Assembly (NCBI RefSeq): GCF_002019735.1 | Contig: NZ_KV917378.1 | Span: 925,869-989,868 of the forward strand | Length of the DNA: 64,000 nt | Direction: 5' to 3' | Origin: Salipaludibacillus agaradhaerens | GTDB lineage: Bacteria > Bacillota > Bacilli > Bacillales > Salisediminibacteriaceae | Shown: piece by piece, positions 37,724-46,703 of the stretch | Position numbering within the stretch: the first letter of the stretch is position 1 | Layout of the letters: the number at the start of each line of letters is the position of its first letter | Notes under the pieces: generated by a model | Seen by the model: the letters and a program-made list of their open reading frames with translations, nothing else | What the model was told of the DNA's origin: nothing | Databases searched by the model: none | Translations under genes and position numbers: made by a program

Positions 37724-39772
37724 TTAATTTGACGGCGTGTTATCGATCTCCTCAATCTCTCCCCCATCATCAGATACTTCTGGTCCGTTTCTATTTTCTT
37801 TTAAATCAAAGTACGCTTCTAAAGATTTTTCTGCAATCCTGTTAGCGACACCAGCAGTATGTTCTGTACGGGTTCCTGGGACAATGACCGCAATGGCTAC
37901 CTCTGGATCATCATAAGGGGCATAACCGACAAATGTTTGGTTATTTCCTTTTTCTCCGTTCACCATTACTTGGGCTGTTCCTGTTTTTCCAGCCACATCA
38001 ACACCAACGTTTCTGAAATATGCCCTCGCCGTACCCTGGTTTCCGTGAACAACTCGGTAAAACCCTTGTTGGATACGATTTAAATGATTAGAGTCCACAT
38101 CTAAATAATTTAATATTTTAGTTTCAACTTGCTGAGAAATGGCGCCTAGTTCATCTCTGCCAGAACCAGGTTGCCGAATTTCTTGTACGATTCTTGGTGC
38201 CACACGATAACCATCGTTAGCAATGGTTGATACGTACTGAGCTAACTGCATCGTCGTATACGTATCAAACTGTCCAAATGACAAGAAAAGATATGAGCCG
38301 GCTGCCCCTGCTCTCGTTGGATTCCCACCGTTCATGCCGCTGAATTCATTTGGTAAATCGATACCTGTTTCAATTCCTAGACCAAATTGATTGTAGTATG
38401 AACGAAGCGTATTAAAACCAGGGTTTAAATCCCCCCAGTTTCTACCTGACACTCCAGGAACATAGCCGATAATTCTCATGGCAATCTCAACCATATAAAT
38501 ATTGGACGATCGCTCCAATGCTGTCAAATCATCGACAGGTCCCAAGTTATTTACTGAGCTGATAGGAGGAGATCCTGGTAATGTGATCGGTCTGTCGTAT
38601 ATAACGCTACCTGGTCCAATCACCCCTGTATCTAAACCAGCCAGTACTGTCGCTCCCTTAATAGAGGACCCCGCTTCATAAGCTTGTGTGAATGTGCCGA
38701 GATCACTGGAATACCCAGCCATTGAGAGAACATCGCCAGTATTCGGATCCATCATAACAACAAATGCATCTTTTTCCTCAATAAATCTTGCATTACCACT
38801 TGTAACTTCATTTTCAATCGCATCTTGGACTAGTTGTTGTAGCTCCATATCAAGTGTAAGAACTAAATCGTTCCCTCTGCTTCCTAATTTTTCTTCAGCG
38901 TTTCTTAACAAGTTACCACTCTGATCCGTGAAATTTTCGATTTCACCTTTATTGCCACGTAAAACAGACTCATATTGAGCTTCGAGGTAACTTCTTCCAA
39001 CCTCTTCATTTCGCTCGTATCCCAATGAAAGGAATTCATCAATATTATCTCTAGGGATCGCTCCAACACTGCCAAAGACACCTCTCAATGTATCCCCGTA
39101 AACATATTTCCTTGTTGAATCGCGAATGATATCGACACCTGGTAATTCTTCAATATGTTCGATAATTTGAGCAGCTTCTTCATATTCAATACCTTGCATC
39201 ACTTTATGCGGCAAGTTATTATAGCCACTATTAAATTCTCTCCACAAAAAAAATATTTCAATTTCTTCATCTGTTAATTGGGATAAGTGATCTTCAGTAA
39301 TCTGCTCAAGGCGCTCTTTATGGATATCTTCATCTGTCATATCTCCCGCTTCACTCATAGGTAGAAACGCTTCAAATTCGTCCTTATTTAAGAGGGTCCA
39401 ATATTCCTTTCTGTCCCTTTCAAATCGACCTTCTAAATCACCATCATATTCCATCGTAATAAATTCATTGAGGCGAGCTGCCACTTCCAACATTTCTTCT
39501 TGGGTCGTATTTCGGTTCGTATAAGTAACAGTCAGGAGTAATTCATTATCAACAAGGATGTTTCCATACCTATCATAAATAAGGCCTCTCGGAGCTTCCA
39601 CTGGATGACTAATGTTAACCGTTCTCTCCAGCTCTTCTTGATATTCCTCCCCTTGGACGATCTGCACGATACCTAACCGAAGAATTAGCGCAGAGAATAA
39701 TAAAAACACGACAAAGAAAAGTATATTTAATCGTACAGGTAGATGAGGTTTTTGCCCTTTTTTTTCACTCAT
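37724..39772 (-). CDS. pbpA: Class B penicillin-binding protein PbpA
   Basis: 682 residues. Short cytosolic tail, membrane helix about 14-38, pedestal domain (about 55-300) with EAPRGLIYDRYG, then transpeptidase: SSIK at 369-372 (nucleophile Ser 369), SSN near 422-424 and KTGTAQ near 600. Cross-links peptidoglycan during elongation (PBP2-type). The region upstream encodes a probable 6S RNA, so pbpA may be transcribed partly by readthrough from it or from yqgE. Confidence 0.95.
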   Translation of the reverse strand: MSEKKGQKPHLPVRLNILFFVVFLLFSALILRLGIVQIVQGEEYQEELERTVNISHPVEAPRGLIYDRYGNILVDNELLLTVTYTNRNTTQEEMLEVAARLNEFITMEYDGDLEGRFERDRKEYWTLLNKDEFEAFLPMSEAGDMTDEDIHKERLEQITEDHLSQLTDEEIEIFFLWREFNSGYNNLPHKVMQGIEYEEAAQIIEHIEELPGVDIIRDSTRKYVYGDTLRGVFGSVGAIPRDNIDEFLSLGYERNEEVGRSYLEAQYESVLRGNKGEIENFTDQSGNLLRNAEEKLGSRGNDLVLTLDMELQQLVQDAIENEVTSGNARFIEEKDAFVVMMDPNTGDVLSMAGYSSDLGTFTQAYEAGSSIKGATVLAGLDTGVIGPGSVIYDRPITLPGSPPISSVNNLGPVDDLTALERSSNIYMVEIAMRIIGYVPGVSGRNWGDLNPGFNTLRSYYNQFGLGIETGIDLPNEFSGMNGGNPTRAGAAGSYLFLSFGQFDTYTTMQLAQYVSTIANDGYRVAPRIVQEIRQPGSGRDELGAISQQVETKILNYLDVDSNHLNRIQQGFYRVVHGNQGTARAYFRNVGVDVAGKTGTAQVMVNGEKGNNQTFVGYAPYDDPEVAIAVIVPGTRTEHTAGVANRIAEKSLEAYFDLKENRNGPEVSDDGGEIEEIDNTPSN

Positions 39773-39833
39773 TAATCTTGTCCCTCTCTCTATCTTACTA
39801 GATGTATCTACATATCTATTATTTACTTATAAA

Positions 39834-40061
39834 CAGACACCTTCCTGAAAAGGTGTCTGAAGTAGTTGCCCGCATGTGCGGTTATCTTCCAGATTTCACG
39901 AACCCGCCCTAGGCAGGTGGGTGCCCGCAAAAACATCTCCAGCTTCCCAATAATGAACTTGGGCATGCTGTTAATGTTTTAATGTAAAGCTCCCAAAGTG
40001 AATTGGTGTTCGGTTCGAATTAAACTCGAAGTTCACCAACACCGCAGGCATGTTTAAATGT
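39834..40061 (-). ncRNA. ssrS: Probable 6S RNA
   Basis: Minus-strand transcript of about 190-228 bases. Terminal strands GCCTGCGGTG-TTGGT (40040-40049 and on) and ACCGCACATGCGGGC (39868-39882) close the molecule. The apical part AGCATGCCCAAG, loop, TTGGGAAGC follows the 6S pattern AGCATGC-hairpin-GAAGC known from E. coli. The ACCCACC...GGGCGGGTTC hairpin matches the 3' central-bulge hairpin. CCGAAC lies where the product-RNA template would be expected. It ends in CAGACACCTT/AAGGTGTCTG. Identification is from motif memory only. Confidence 0.72.
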
Positions 40062-40067
40062 AGTGTT

Positions 40068-40096
40068 ATTATATCATACAACGTTTACTTTGCGAA
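40068..40096 (-). promoter_or_regulatory. Promoter of the probable 6S RNA
   Basis: TATAAT (40068-40073) with TTCGCA 17 bases upstream (40091-40096). Transcription would start near 40061. Confidence 0.55.
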
Positions 40097-40147
40097 AGAT
40101 AACTATCGCATAATGTCTGATTTTCCTCTTCGTTTTTAAAAAGAACA

Positions 40148-41380
40148 TTACTGTTCCTTTTTCCCACTTGGCAAGGTAATTGATTTCATCATCCAAAACA
40201 ATAGCAATTCCCCCGAACCTAACAATAACAAGGTGAACGGAATACCCGTTTTTTCCCCCATTTGCCAAATAGCTAGAAGAAGCACGAGAATGGAGATAAT
40301 TCTCCCACCGTTTAAATATAACTCCCTAATAACAATATACTCAATCCTCAACTCTTCAGCATTTTCGGAAGAACCGATCACATCATACGTAATCGATAAA
40401 TAAGGGACCAGTAACAGTGGGTACGCCATGGAAATCACGATACCGTATGTAATGAGTAGAGAAAAATTCTGATCGAACACAATAATAAACACAGCTGCAT
40501 ATAGAAAAATACTTCCTACAAGAATAGCTTTTTTACGGAAGGATTTTGGCAAGAATCTGCCTACTAAATAATAACTTATAAATGAAATTCCTGACGCAAT
40601 AAGCCCGTAGGTGCCTATAGCTAATTCACTACCAGTAGAGACAAAGACCCAAACAATGACAACAAATGCAAAGCTGCCTTCTCTCAAACCTTGAAAAAAA
40701 TTAGCATATAATATACGCCGCCAATTAAAAGACTGTTTTCGAAGGCGAAAAACATTCAGCAACTTATAGCGCCCTGCTGCTGGACGCCGCTTTAAGAAAA
40801 AGCTAAGAATGACAGCAACTACAAAAAGCCCTAAAGAAAGCGAAAATATCATGTTATACCCTGTTAACTTTTCCATATGTGTAATGACTAACCCTGCTGA
40901 TATAGGGCCTATCATACCGGCAAACGAATTAAGTAAACCTAAAAATCCGTTAAAGAAATCCCTCGTTTCTGGTTCCGTTATCTCAAACGTCAGGACATTA
41001 AAAGAGAGCCAATAAAAACCGTAACCAATCCCTAACAATATACCTAGTAACACAAGGTAATTACCAGCATTTTCTCCAAGCATTAAGACCGTTAAATAAA
41101 AGCCCGATAGGAAAATGACACCTAACCTTAGAACCGTAATCCGGTCAATTTTTTTTGCCCATCTACCAGCTAGTACAAACGTGATGGGCTGCATTATGAC
41201 AATAAATAAATTATATATCGACAAGCTGACAAAATCTTCACTTTGTTTCCACAAGTAAACGTTAACAAAAGTATTAGACAGTGCAACACTTAATGCATAA
41301 AGCCCGCCGATTAATAGTAATAATTTAATCTCTTTATTTAATTCAATATCGCCAACCATTGTTCTGACTAAATTTTTCAT
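40148..41380 (-). CDS. yqgE: MFS transporter YqgE
   Basis: 410 residues with 12 predicted helices. WAKKIDRITVLRLG (about 94-107) is the loop 2-3 motif, and the long central loop FFLKRRPAAGRYKLLNVFR is near 190-210. Substrate unknown. Locus between pbpA and sodA matches YqgE. Start ATG with AAAAGGAG upstream. Confidence 0.9.
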   Translation of the reverse strand: MKNLVRTMVGDIELNKEIKLLLLIGGLYALSVALSNTFVNVYLWKQSEDFVSLSIYNLFIVIMQPITFVLAGRWAKKIDRITVLRLGVIFLSGFYLTVLMLGENAGNYLVLLGILLGIGYGFYWLSFNVLTFEITEPETRDFFNGFLGLLNSFAGMIGPISAGLVITHMEKLTGYNMIFSLSLGLFVVAVILSFFLKRRPAAGRYKLLNVFRLRKQSFNWRRILYANFFQGLREGSFAFVVIVWVFVSTGSELAIGTYGLIASGISFISYYLVGRFLPKSFRKKAILVGSIFLYAAVFIIVFDQNFSLLITYGIVISMAYPLLLVPYLSITYDVIGSSENAEELRIEYIVIRELYLNGGRIISILVLLLAIWQMGEKTGIPFTLLLLGSGELLLFWMMKSITLPSGKKEQ

Positions 41381-41539
41381 GTAATCAACGCTCCTTTTGC
41401 AGACATGACTAGTGTGTCACTCTGAAAAAGAGGATATTCCCTTAATTTAGTCATTGGATCTGAAGTCACATTTAAATCGGGCATTTATCATGGTTAAAAG
41501 TGTCTTATGTAATCATTATTTGTTTAAAAACCATCAGAT

Positions 41540-41638
41540 AAAAAAACTTCAATCAGGACTTTACTTCCCGCATAAATAAATTTAACTTCGCCTCCTATTT
41601 TGAGGTGGAAGTTTTACAGACGGTTAACTGTGATAAAA
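41540..41638 (+). repeat. Dispersed hairpin repeat, copy E (internal deletion)
   Basis: Starts AAAAACTTCAATCAGGAC, lacks most of hairpins 1 and 2, and resumes with CGCCTCCTATTTTGAGGTGGAAG and TTTTACAGACGGTTAACTGTGATAAAA. It lies downstream of sodA. Confidence 0.65.
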
Positions 41639-41678
41639 CTAAAAACCGTATCCCAAATATGGAATACGGTCGTTTTTA
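41639..41678 (-). terminator. Terminator of sodA
   Basis: ACCGTATTCCATA pairs with TATGGAATACGGT-like arms (ACCGTATCCCAAATATGGAA on the plus strand), followed by TTTTTAG on the minus strand. Confidence 0.85.
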
Positions 41679-41682
41679 ACGA

Positions 41683-42291
41683 TTATTTTGCTTCACTATA
41701 ATGTTTTGCAACTTCATCCCAATTGATGACGTTAAAGAATGCCTCAACATAGTCAGGACGTTTATTTTGATATTTTAAGTAGTAAGCATGCTCCCAAACG
41801 TCAACCCCTAAAATGGCTGTTTTACCTTCCATAATAGGATTGTCTTGATTTGGAGTACTCGTAATTTCAAGCTTACCATTGTTGACAACAAGCCATGCCC
41901 ATCCAGAACCAAATCGGTTTAATGCGGCATTTTTAAATTCTTCTTTGAAAGCTTCGAAACTTCCGAAGGTGCTAGTGATAGCCTCTGCAAGCTCTCCAGT
42001 AGGAGTACCCCCGCCATCTGGAGACATGATTTTCCAAAAGAAAGTGTGATTATAGTGTCCACCACCATTATTTCTAACAGCCCCGCGAATACTCTCAGGT
42101 AATGTTTCAATATTCGCAAGTAAATCTTCTAAGCTTTTGCTAGCAAGGTTACTATGCCCTTCCAAAGCACCATTCAACTTTGTTACATACGTATTATGGT
42201 GTTTGCCGTGGTGGATTTCCATCGTTTCTTGGTCGATGTGAGGTTGTAATGCGTCGTGTGCGTATGGTAGTTCTGGTAAAGAAAATGCCAT
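41683..42291 (-). CDS. sodA: Mn/Fe superoxide dismutase
   Basis: 202 residues. Metal ligands His 27 ([10 protein letters not shown] region), His near 82 ([10 protein letters not shown]), Asp and His in [18 protein letters not shown] (about 163-180). GSGWAWLV near 122-129. The family pattern favours Mn. Cytosolic detoxification of superoxide. AAGGAGGAG upstream; terminator directly downstream. Confidence 0.96.
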   Translation of the reverse strand: MAFSLPELPYAHDALQPHIDQETMEIHHGKHHNTYVTKLNGALEGHSNLASKSLEDLLANIETLPESIRGAVRNNGGGHYNHTFFWKIMSPDGGGTPTGELAEAITSTFGSFEAFKEEFKNAALNRFGSGWAWLVVNNGKLEITSTPNQDNPIMEGKTAILGVDVWEHAYYLKYQNKRPDYVEAFFNVINWDEVAKHYSEAK

Positions 42292-42356
42292 TCATATCTC
42301 CTCCTTAAATTTTATGTAGGCAAACGTCGGTTACCCCGAAATTTAAACCCACTAAG

Positions 42357-42392
42357 GATAACACTTTTCCCATAATGGAAAAAGAGTTATCC
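42357..42392 (-). terminator. Hairpin between the HesB-like gene and sodA
   Basis: GGATAACACTTTT pairs with AAAAAGAGTTATCC. It lies downstream of the HesB-like gene and upstream of sodA. No clear T-run. Confidence 0.5.
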
Positions 42393-42490
42393 TCAACACT
42401 ATTTACATTAACAAATATACCCTCCGCTTTCAATGAATAAACCTTATAGCATTAAACATTATAACTTTAACCATTCATTAAATAGAAGGC

Positions 42491-42844
42491 TTAGCTTGTT
42501 TGTTTAAGACTATCGAACTTAAGTCGCGGATTAATCATTTGATTTGGGCTCTTTAATTGAAACATATTTGCTGCAGAAGAATAATCAATTATGAGGTTGT
42601 CATCATACACCCATTCCACTCGCTTTTGGATAGCAGCACGATAAGGAGCAGGCTCTGTTTCAATAATTGAGATGTCTTCCTCCTTAGTTAATTCTTCCGG
42701 GCTTAATTCTACCAGTTTTGGGACACCGCTTACGACACAGCCACACCCATCTGTTTCATACTGGAGAAAGAGAACATTTGTCTCAGCACTCATGCCTTCA
42801 TTTTTCAACTGCTGAATTGCAACTTCTGACAACTCAAGTTTCAT
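42491..42844 (-). CDS. HesB/YqkB-like iron-sulfur biosynthesis family protein
   Basis: 117 residues. MKLELSEVAIQQLK, then YETDGCGCVVSG (about 29-40) and IDYSSAANMFQLKSPNQMI in the C-terminal half. This is the Firmicute HesB-like family in which the classic C-terminal Cys-Gly-Cys is absent; here the CGC lies early. Possibly Fe-S related. GAGAGGAGGG upstream. Confidence 0.8.
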   Translation of the reverse strand: MKLELSEVAIQQLKNEGMSAETNVLFLQYETDGCGCVVSGVPKLVELSPEELTKEEDISIIETEPAPYRAAIQKRVEWVYDDNLIIDYSSAANMFQLKSPNQMINPRLKFDSLKQTS

Positions 42845-42989
42845 AGAATCCCTCCTCTCATATATTATGTAGGATATCCCTACTTCTCATCAAGTTTGCT
42901 GCTCATTTCTTTAAAAATATATTATCTTCTATAGCTAGACAAATAAATAAAAACACTCATCAAGAGATGAGTGTTAATTATATAATATA

Positions 42990-43082
42990 TGGCGGAGGAG
43001 GAGGGATTCGAACCCCCGCGGGCCGCAAAGCCCCTGTCGGTTTTCAAGACCGATCCCTTCAGCCGGACTTGGGTACTCCTCC
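42990..43082 (-). tRNA. tRNA-Ser(TGA)
   Basis: 93 bases including encoded CCA. Acceptor GGAGGAG/CTCCTCC, anticodon loop CTTGAAA with TGA, long variable arm (GGGGCTTTGCGGCCC region) and T-arm GGGGGTTCGAATCCC. Last of the cluster in transcription order. Confidence 0.96.
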
Positions 43083-43090
43083 GTAAAAAT

Positions 43091-43167
43091 TGGTGGACCC
43101 TGTAGGACTCGAACCTACGACCGGACGGTTATGAGCCGTCTGCTCTAACCAACTGAGCTAAGGGTCC
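43091..43167 (-). tRNA. tRNA-Ile2(CAT), lysidine type
   Basis: 77 bases with CCA. Acceptor GGACCCT/AGGGTCC and anticodon CAT in CTCATAA. Not the elongator Met, which follows at 43344. It resembles the minor Ile tRNA whose C34 is modified by TilS, and Met-Ile2-Ser(TGA) is the order in bacillus tRNA clusters. Confidence 0.88.
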
Positions 43168-43258
43168 AATTTAGAGTTACTATATTAAGATGTTCTTACA
43201 AATAAACATTGAAACGCCTGTCTCTTCCTCTCATATTTCTTTAGAAGTCAGATTTGTC

Positions 43259-43321
43259 AGGGCACTTCGTAGTCTGCTTAAGATGCCTGCCTGATTGCTC
43301 TTACCAACTGAGCTAAAGGCC
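43259..43321 (-). pseudogene. tRNA relic (5' half)
   Basis: GGCCTTTAGCTCAG, TTGGTAAGAGC reproduces an acceptor 5' strand and an intact D arm, but the anticodon region is scrambled. No T-arm (GGTTCGA) or 3' acceptor strand follows. It lies between tRNA-Met and tRNA-Ile2. Confidence 0.75.
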
Positions 43322-43343
43322 AAATAATATAGCAATATATATA

Positions 43344-43420
43344 TGGTAGCGGCGGAGGGGATCGAACCCCCGACCTCACGGGTATGAACCGTACGCTCTA
43401 GCCAGCTGAGCTACACCGCC
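43344..43420 (-). tRNA. tRNA-Met(CAT), elongator
   Basis: 77 bases with CCA. Acceptor GGCGGTG, D-arm AGCTCAGCTGGCTAGAGC, anticodon loop TTCATAC and T-arm GGGGGTTCGATCCCC, nearly the B. subtilis elongator Met tRNA. Confidence 0.95.
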
Positions 43421-43502
43421 ATTTCAATTTCTTTTCGCCAGAGACAATGACTATCTTATCATGACATTTCTAGCTAAGTCAATATAAAATTATTATATTC
43501 TT

Positions 43503-43550
43503 AAAAAAATATTTCAAGCGCCGTAAATCACCTGTTCATCAGTACGGCGC
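43503..43550 (-). terminator. Terminator of the Na/Pi symporter gene
   Basis: GCGCCGTA pairs with TACGGCGC over a 17-base loop, followed on the minus strand by AAATATTTTTTT. Confidence 0.85.
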
Positions 43551-43561
43551 TCGAATTTTTT

Positions 43562-45205
43562 CTACTCTTCTTCAATAATTGCTTCTGCGATGTTTACAGA
43601 ATGGTCTCCAATTCGTTCAAGGTTGCTAATCATATCGACAAATACAATTCCCGCCGAAGCTTCACACTTTCCTTCATTCAACCGCATAATATGCTTTTTG
43701 CGCAGTTGCCGCTCCATTTTGTCTATTTGTTCTTCCTTTAATACAACTGAACGAGCCGCCAAAATATCATCATCTTCTAAAGCTTTCACTGCCTGTTGCA
43801 ATGTCTCTATAGTAAGAGTAAACATTTCTTTTAAATCTTCCATTGCTAACTCTGACATTTTCACTTTATTAGTTACTTGATACTCAGCTAATTCAATTAT
43901 ATTTTCCATATGATCACCAACGCGCTCAATATCCCTGACTGTATCCATAAGCATAGAATGTAATCTGGAATCCTCAGCTGTCAATGAGTTTGTCGAAATT
44001 TTGATTAAGTAGTCTGTAATTTTGCGATCAAGATTATTGACGGCATCTTCAAATTGATACGTCAATTCTGCATGACGTTTTTGTTTGTTACTTACAAATT
44101 TCGAAGCTTCTTCAAGACCTTGCCTTGATAGTTCAGCCATTCTTAATGTTTCCTTTTTAGCTTGTCCTAAAGCAATGGATGAAGACTGGGAGATAAGCAC
44201 AGGATCTAAATGCTGAGCCTTGTATTCTATTAAGGTTTCTTTCCCCGGTATTAACTTCGTTACAACTAACGCCAAAACAGCAACAAAAGGCAACTGAATT
44301 AAGACATTGGAGAAGTTAAATATACCATGTGCCACAGCTATCGTCATCTCTGCATTTAACGAAAAAGCTTCTTGTAAATAGGCCATCATTTTTATATAAG
44401 GATTAATAATTATTAACACGAGTATAGTCCCTATGACATTAAAAATAACATGAGTAAGGGCCGCACGCTTGGCAGCAATCGATGCACCAAGAGAGGCTAA
44501 AATAGCTGTAATAGTTGTTCCAATGTTGTCACCAAATAACACAGGTAACGCAGCATCTAGTTCTAAAGCACCTTGTGAGAATAATTGCTGCAATAAACCG
44601 ATCGCTGCGGACGAGCTTTGGACCGCAACTGTAAATACTGTGCCTATTAATACACCTAAAAATGGGTTTTCACTCATACTAACTGTTAACTCAGCAAAAG
44701 CTTCAAGTTCTCTTAGTGGATAGAGTCCCTCTCCCATTAAACTTAACCCATAGAAAAGCGCACCAAAACCAAAGAAAACTTGACCGAAGTTATTCGCTTT
44801 TTTATTTTTCAAGAAAAAGATTAAAAAAGTCCCAACCGCTATGATAGGAAGAGCGTAGTCTGAAATTTTCAAACCAATTATAAAAGCTGTTATAGTCGTT
44901 CCAATATTGGCACCCATAATGACCCCTATAGACTGTCTTAAGGTCATAAATCCAGCGTTAACTAAACCAATAGCTAGAACCGTAGTCCCCGTGCTCGTTT
45001 GTAATAATACGGTCACAACAATACCAGCTATAACTCCCATAACAGGGTTGCTAGTAAATTTATCTAAAATATCTCTAAGTTTATCACCAGCAACTTTTTG
45101 CAACCCGTCTCCCATGTATTTAATACCAAACAGAAAGATGGCTAAACCGCCAAAAAACATAAATAATAAATCCTGCAATGGTAAATCCAAGCACTCGTCC
45201 CCCAC
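43562..45205 (-). CDS. Na+/phosphate symporter with PhoU-like tail
   Basis: 547 residues from GTG at 45205; a TTG at 45190 with GTGGGGG 8 bases before it is an alternative. Two Na/Pi-cotransporter repeats, each with a QSS/QTST-type motif: LLQTSTGTTVLAIG (about 64-77) and AVQSSSAAIGLLQQ (about 193-206), plus GANIGTTITAF and GDNIGTTITAI. The C-terminal 200 residues are helical PhoU-like (VRDIERVGDHMENI, SNLERIGDHSVNIAE). A low-affinity sodium-driven phosphate uptake system. PhoP boxes precede it. Confidence 0.93.
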   Translation of the reverse strand: MGDECLDLPLQDLLFMFFGGLAIFLFGIKYMGDGLQKVAGDKLRDILDKFTSNPVMGVIAGIVVTVLLQTSTGTTVLAIGLVNAGFMTLRQSIGVIMGANIGTTITAFIIGLKISDYALPIIAVGTFLIFFLKNKKANNFGQVFFGFGALFYGLSLMGEGLYPLRELEAFAELTVSMSENPFLGVLIGTVFTVAVQSSSAAIGLLQQLFSQGALELDAALPVLFGDNIGTTITAILASLGASIAAKRAALTHVIFNVIGTILVLIIINPYIKMMAYLQEAFSLNAEMTIAVAHGIFNFSNVLIQLPFVAVLALVVTKLIPGKETLIEYKAQHLDPVLISQSSSIALGQAKKETLRMAELSRQGLEEASKFVSNKQKRHAELTYQFEDAVNNLDRKITDYLIKISTNSLTAEDSRLHSMLMDTVRDIERVGDHMENIIELAEYQVTNKVKMSELAMEDLKEMFTLTIETLQQAVKALEDDDILAARSVVLKEEQIDKMERQLRKKHIMRLNEGKCEASAGIVFVDMISNLERIGDHSVNIAEAIIEEE

Positions 45206-45241
45206 TCCAACAAATTTCTATCTTATCTACTACCGTTCCCC

Positions 45242-45295
45242 ATCGTACGCAATTAGTATTAATTTATTATTAACCATTTGTAAAGATTTTGTTAA
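45242..45295 (-). promoter_or_regulatory. PhoP box array and promoter of the Na/Pi symporter gene
   Basis: Four direct repeats on the minus strand at exact 11-base spacing: TTAACA (45290-45295), TTTACA (45279-45284), TTAATA (45268-45273), TTAATA (45257-45262). This fits the TT(A/T/C)A(C/T)A Pho box of B. subtilis. A -10-like TACGAT (45242-45247) lies 9 bases beyond the last repeat, placing the array at about -21 to -60. Confidence 0.75.
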
Positions 45296-45386
45296 GATTT
45301 TAAATTCGTTTCATATTCTCAGTCTATTTCAACGTACAAAATACACGACTTAATAAAACGACTGATACAACTCTTTGCTACAGACG

Positions 45387-45451
45387 AATGATGTCCCCAG
45401 GGCTTACCATCTGTTCGGTATGACGATAAGTCCTTGGATCATTGATTTTTT
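45387..45451 (+). terminator. Structured hairpin with T-run in a 450-base gap
   Basis: AATGAT (45387-45392) with ATCATT (45438-45443), plus CCCAGGGCTTA with TAAGTCCTTGG, enclose a CCATCTGTTCGGTATGAC loop. GATTTTTT follows. It looks like an intrinsic terminator on the plus strand although no plus gene ends upstream. A second GC-rich stem lies at about 45460-45490. No ORF in 45296-45661. Confidence 0.5.
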
Positions 45452-45661
45452 AGACAACGATGCCCCTGCGGAAGTCCCCGCTTTCGGTGCAATTCTTTAT
45501 TAAGACATACGTGTAATAGCAACTATTTCTCATTGTTCACTTGTTCATGTCAAACATTCATTCTAATTAATAAAAATTTTGTTTACGCTGGCCTTGTAAT
45601 TGTTAAAATGGCATAGTAATATTTAGAATTGGAAAAAATCGTTTTTAAAAGGAGTGAAGAC

Positions 45662-46441
45662 ATGAATATTTTCAAGCAATTCGTAAAAAGTTTAATCTCA
45701 CCTCAAACCATCGCTAGTTTTCGTTTTCAAAAAATAGGAAAGGCCATTCTCTATGTTTTTTTTCTGATGCTTATCGCTTGTATTCCTTTAGCTTTTCAAA
45801 TAGGTAGCGGTTTGAACGCCCTTTTTAATACAGTACATAAATATGTAGAAGAGCTGCCTTCATTTTATGTAGAAGATGGCCTTCTTGCCTCTGATGAGCT
45901 AAATGAGCCTTATATATCCGAAACAGACCATGGTTTCATCATCATCGACCCTACTGGTGATCTCAATCCAACGGACATTTCTGATTACGATATCGCCTAT
46001 GCTTTACTGGAGAGAAGTGCTGTTATAATGGTTGCAGGAGACCCTGAAGTAGTAGGTTATCAAGAAATAGGTGTGCCATTTTCGTCGGATGAACTTCTTT
46101 CTATGGTAGAAACAGTTAATAACTTATTCCCATTAATACTTTCTTTAATCGTTTTGGGTGTATATTTAATAGGTACAGGTGTCAAGTTTATTGTTATTTT
46201 CCTTCTGTCACTTGTTATGCTACTTATGAAATCGAGTATGGCAAACCAATTATCTTATAAACAATGCTGGATCTTATCTGTATACACGGCAACCTTGCCA
46301 ACGATTATAATAGTACTTTTTGGAACGTTCAATATCCTTGGTATGCCACTCTTATTTATTCTTTATTGGATTATAGCCATTATTATCATTACCTACGTTT
46401 TAAAAAGCATCCCAAAACCGAAAGACCCTATTACAGAATAA
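45662..46441 (+). CDS. yqgB: DUF1189 membrane protein YqgB
   Basis: 259 residues from the ATG at 45662 (AAAAGGAGTG upstream). FFKQF-type start NIFKQFVKSLISPQTIASFRF, a helix near 30-52, an extracellular domain (about 53-155) and four helices in 160-250. Fits DUF1189. Function unknown. B. subtilis yqgB also lies between sodA and ispG. Confidence 0.82.
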   Translation: MNIFKQFVKSLISPQTIASFRFQKIGKAILYVFFLMLIACIPLAFQIGSGLNALFNTVHKYVEELPSFYVEDGLLASDELNEPYISETDHGFIIIDPTGDLNPTDISDYDIAYALLERSAVIMVAGDPEVVGYQEIGVPFSSDELLSMVETVNNLFPLILSLIVLGVYLIGTGVKFIVIFLLSLVMLLMKSSMANQLSYKQCWILSVYTATLPTIIIVLFGTFNILGMPLLFILYWIIAIIIITYVLKSIPKPKDPITE

Positions 46442-46464
46442 GAAGTTTTTAACCAACTCAAATG

Positions 46465-46495
46465 AAGCGGTAATATAGCCATTATATTACCGCTT
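46465..46495 (+). terminator. Hairpin after yqgB
   Basis: AAGCGGTAATATA pairs perfectly with TATATTACCGCTT over 5 bases. No T-run. Confidence 0.6.
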
Positions 46496-46703
46496 ACCTC
46501 ATTACTTATTACACATTTCTTTAAAAAATTTAAGAAAAGAAAGCTCAATCAGTAAAAATATGATATATTAAGAATGTATCCCTTATAACGAACATCTTAA
46601 AACTTAATAGTGAACTTTTTATCACATAAATAATCATGACATGTTCTTGTAAGATAGATAATAATTTGATGTGTAAATATGAGTATATAGAGGAGGATAT
46701 CCG

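Noticed and set aside
40074-40268. 64-codon minus-strand ORF between yqgE and the 6S candidate
   Set aside because: It lies out of frame over the end of yqgE and the 6S promoter, without a ribosome site.
43091-43167. Second elongator tRNA-Met
   Set aside because: The anticodon is CAT, but acceptor and D arm differ from the true elongator at 43344, and the cluster order matches Met-Ile2-Ser. Lysidine-type Ile is preferred.
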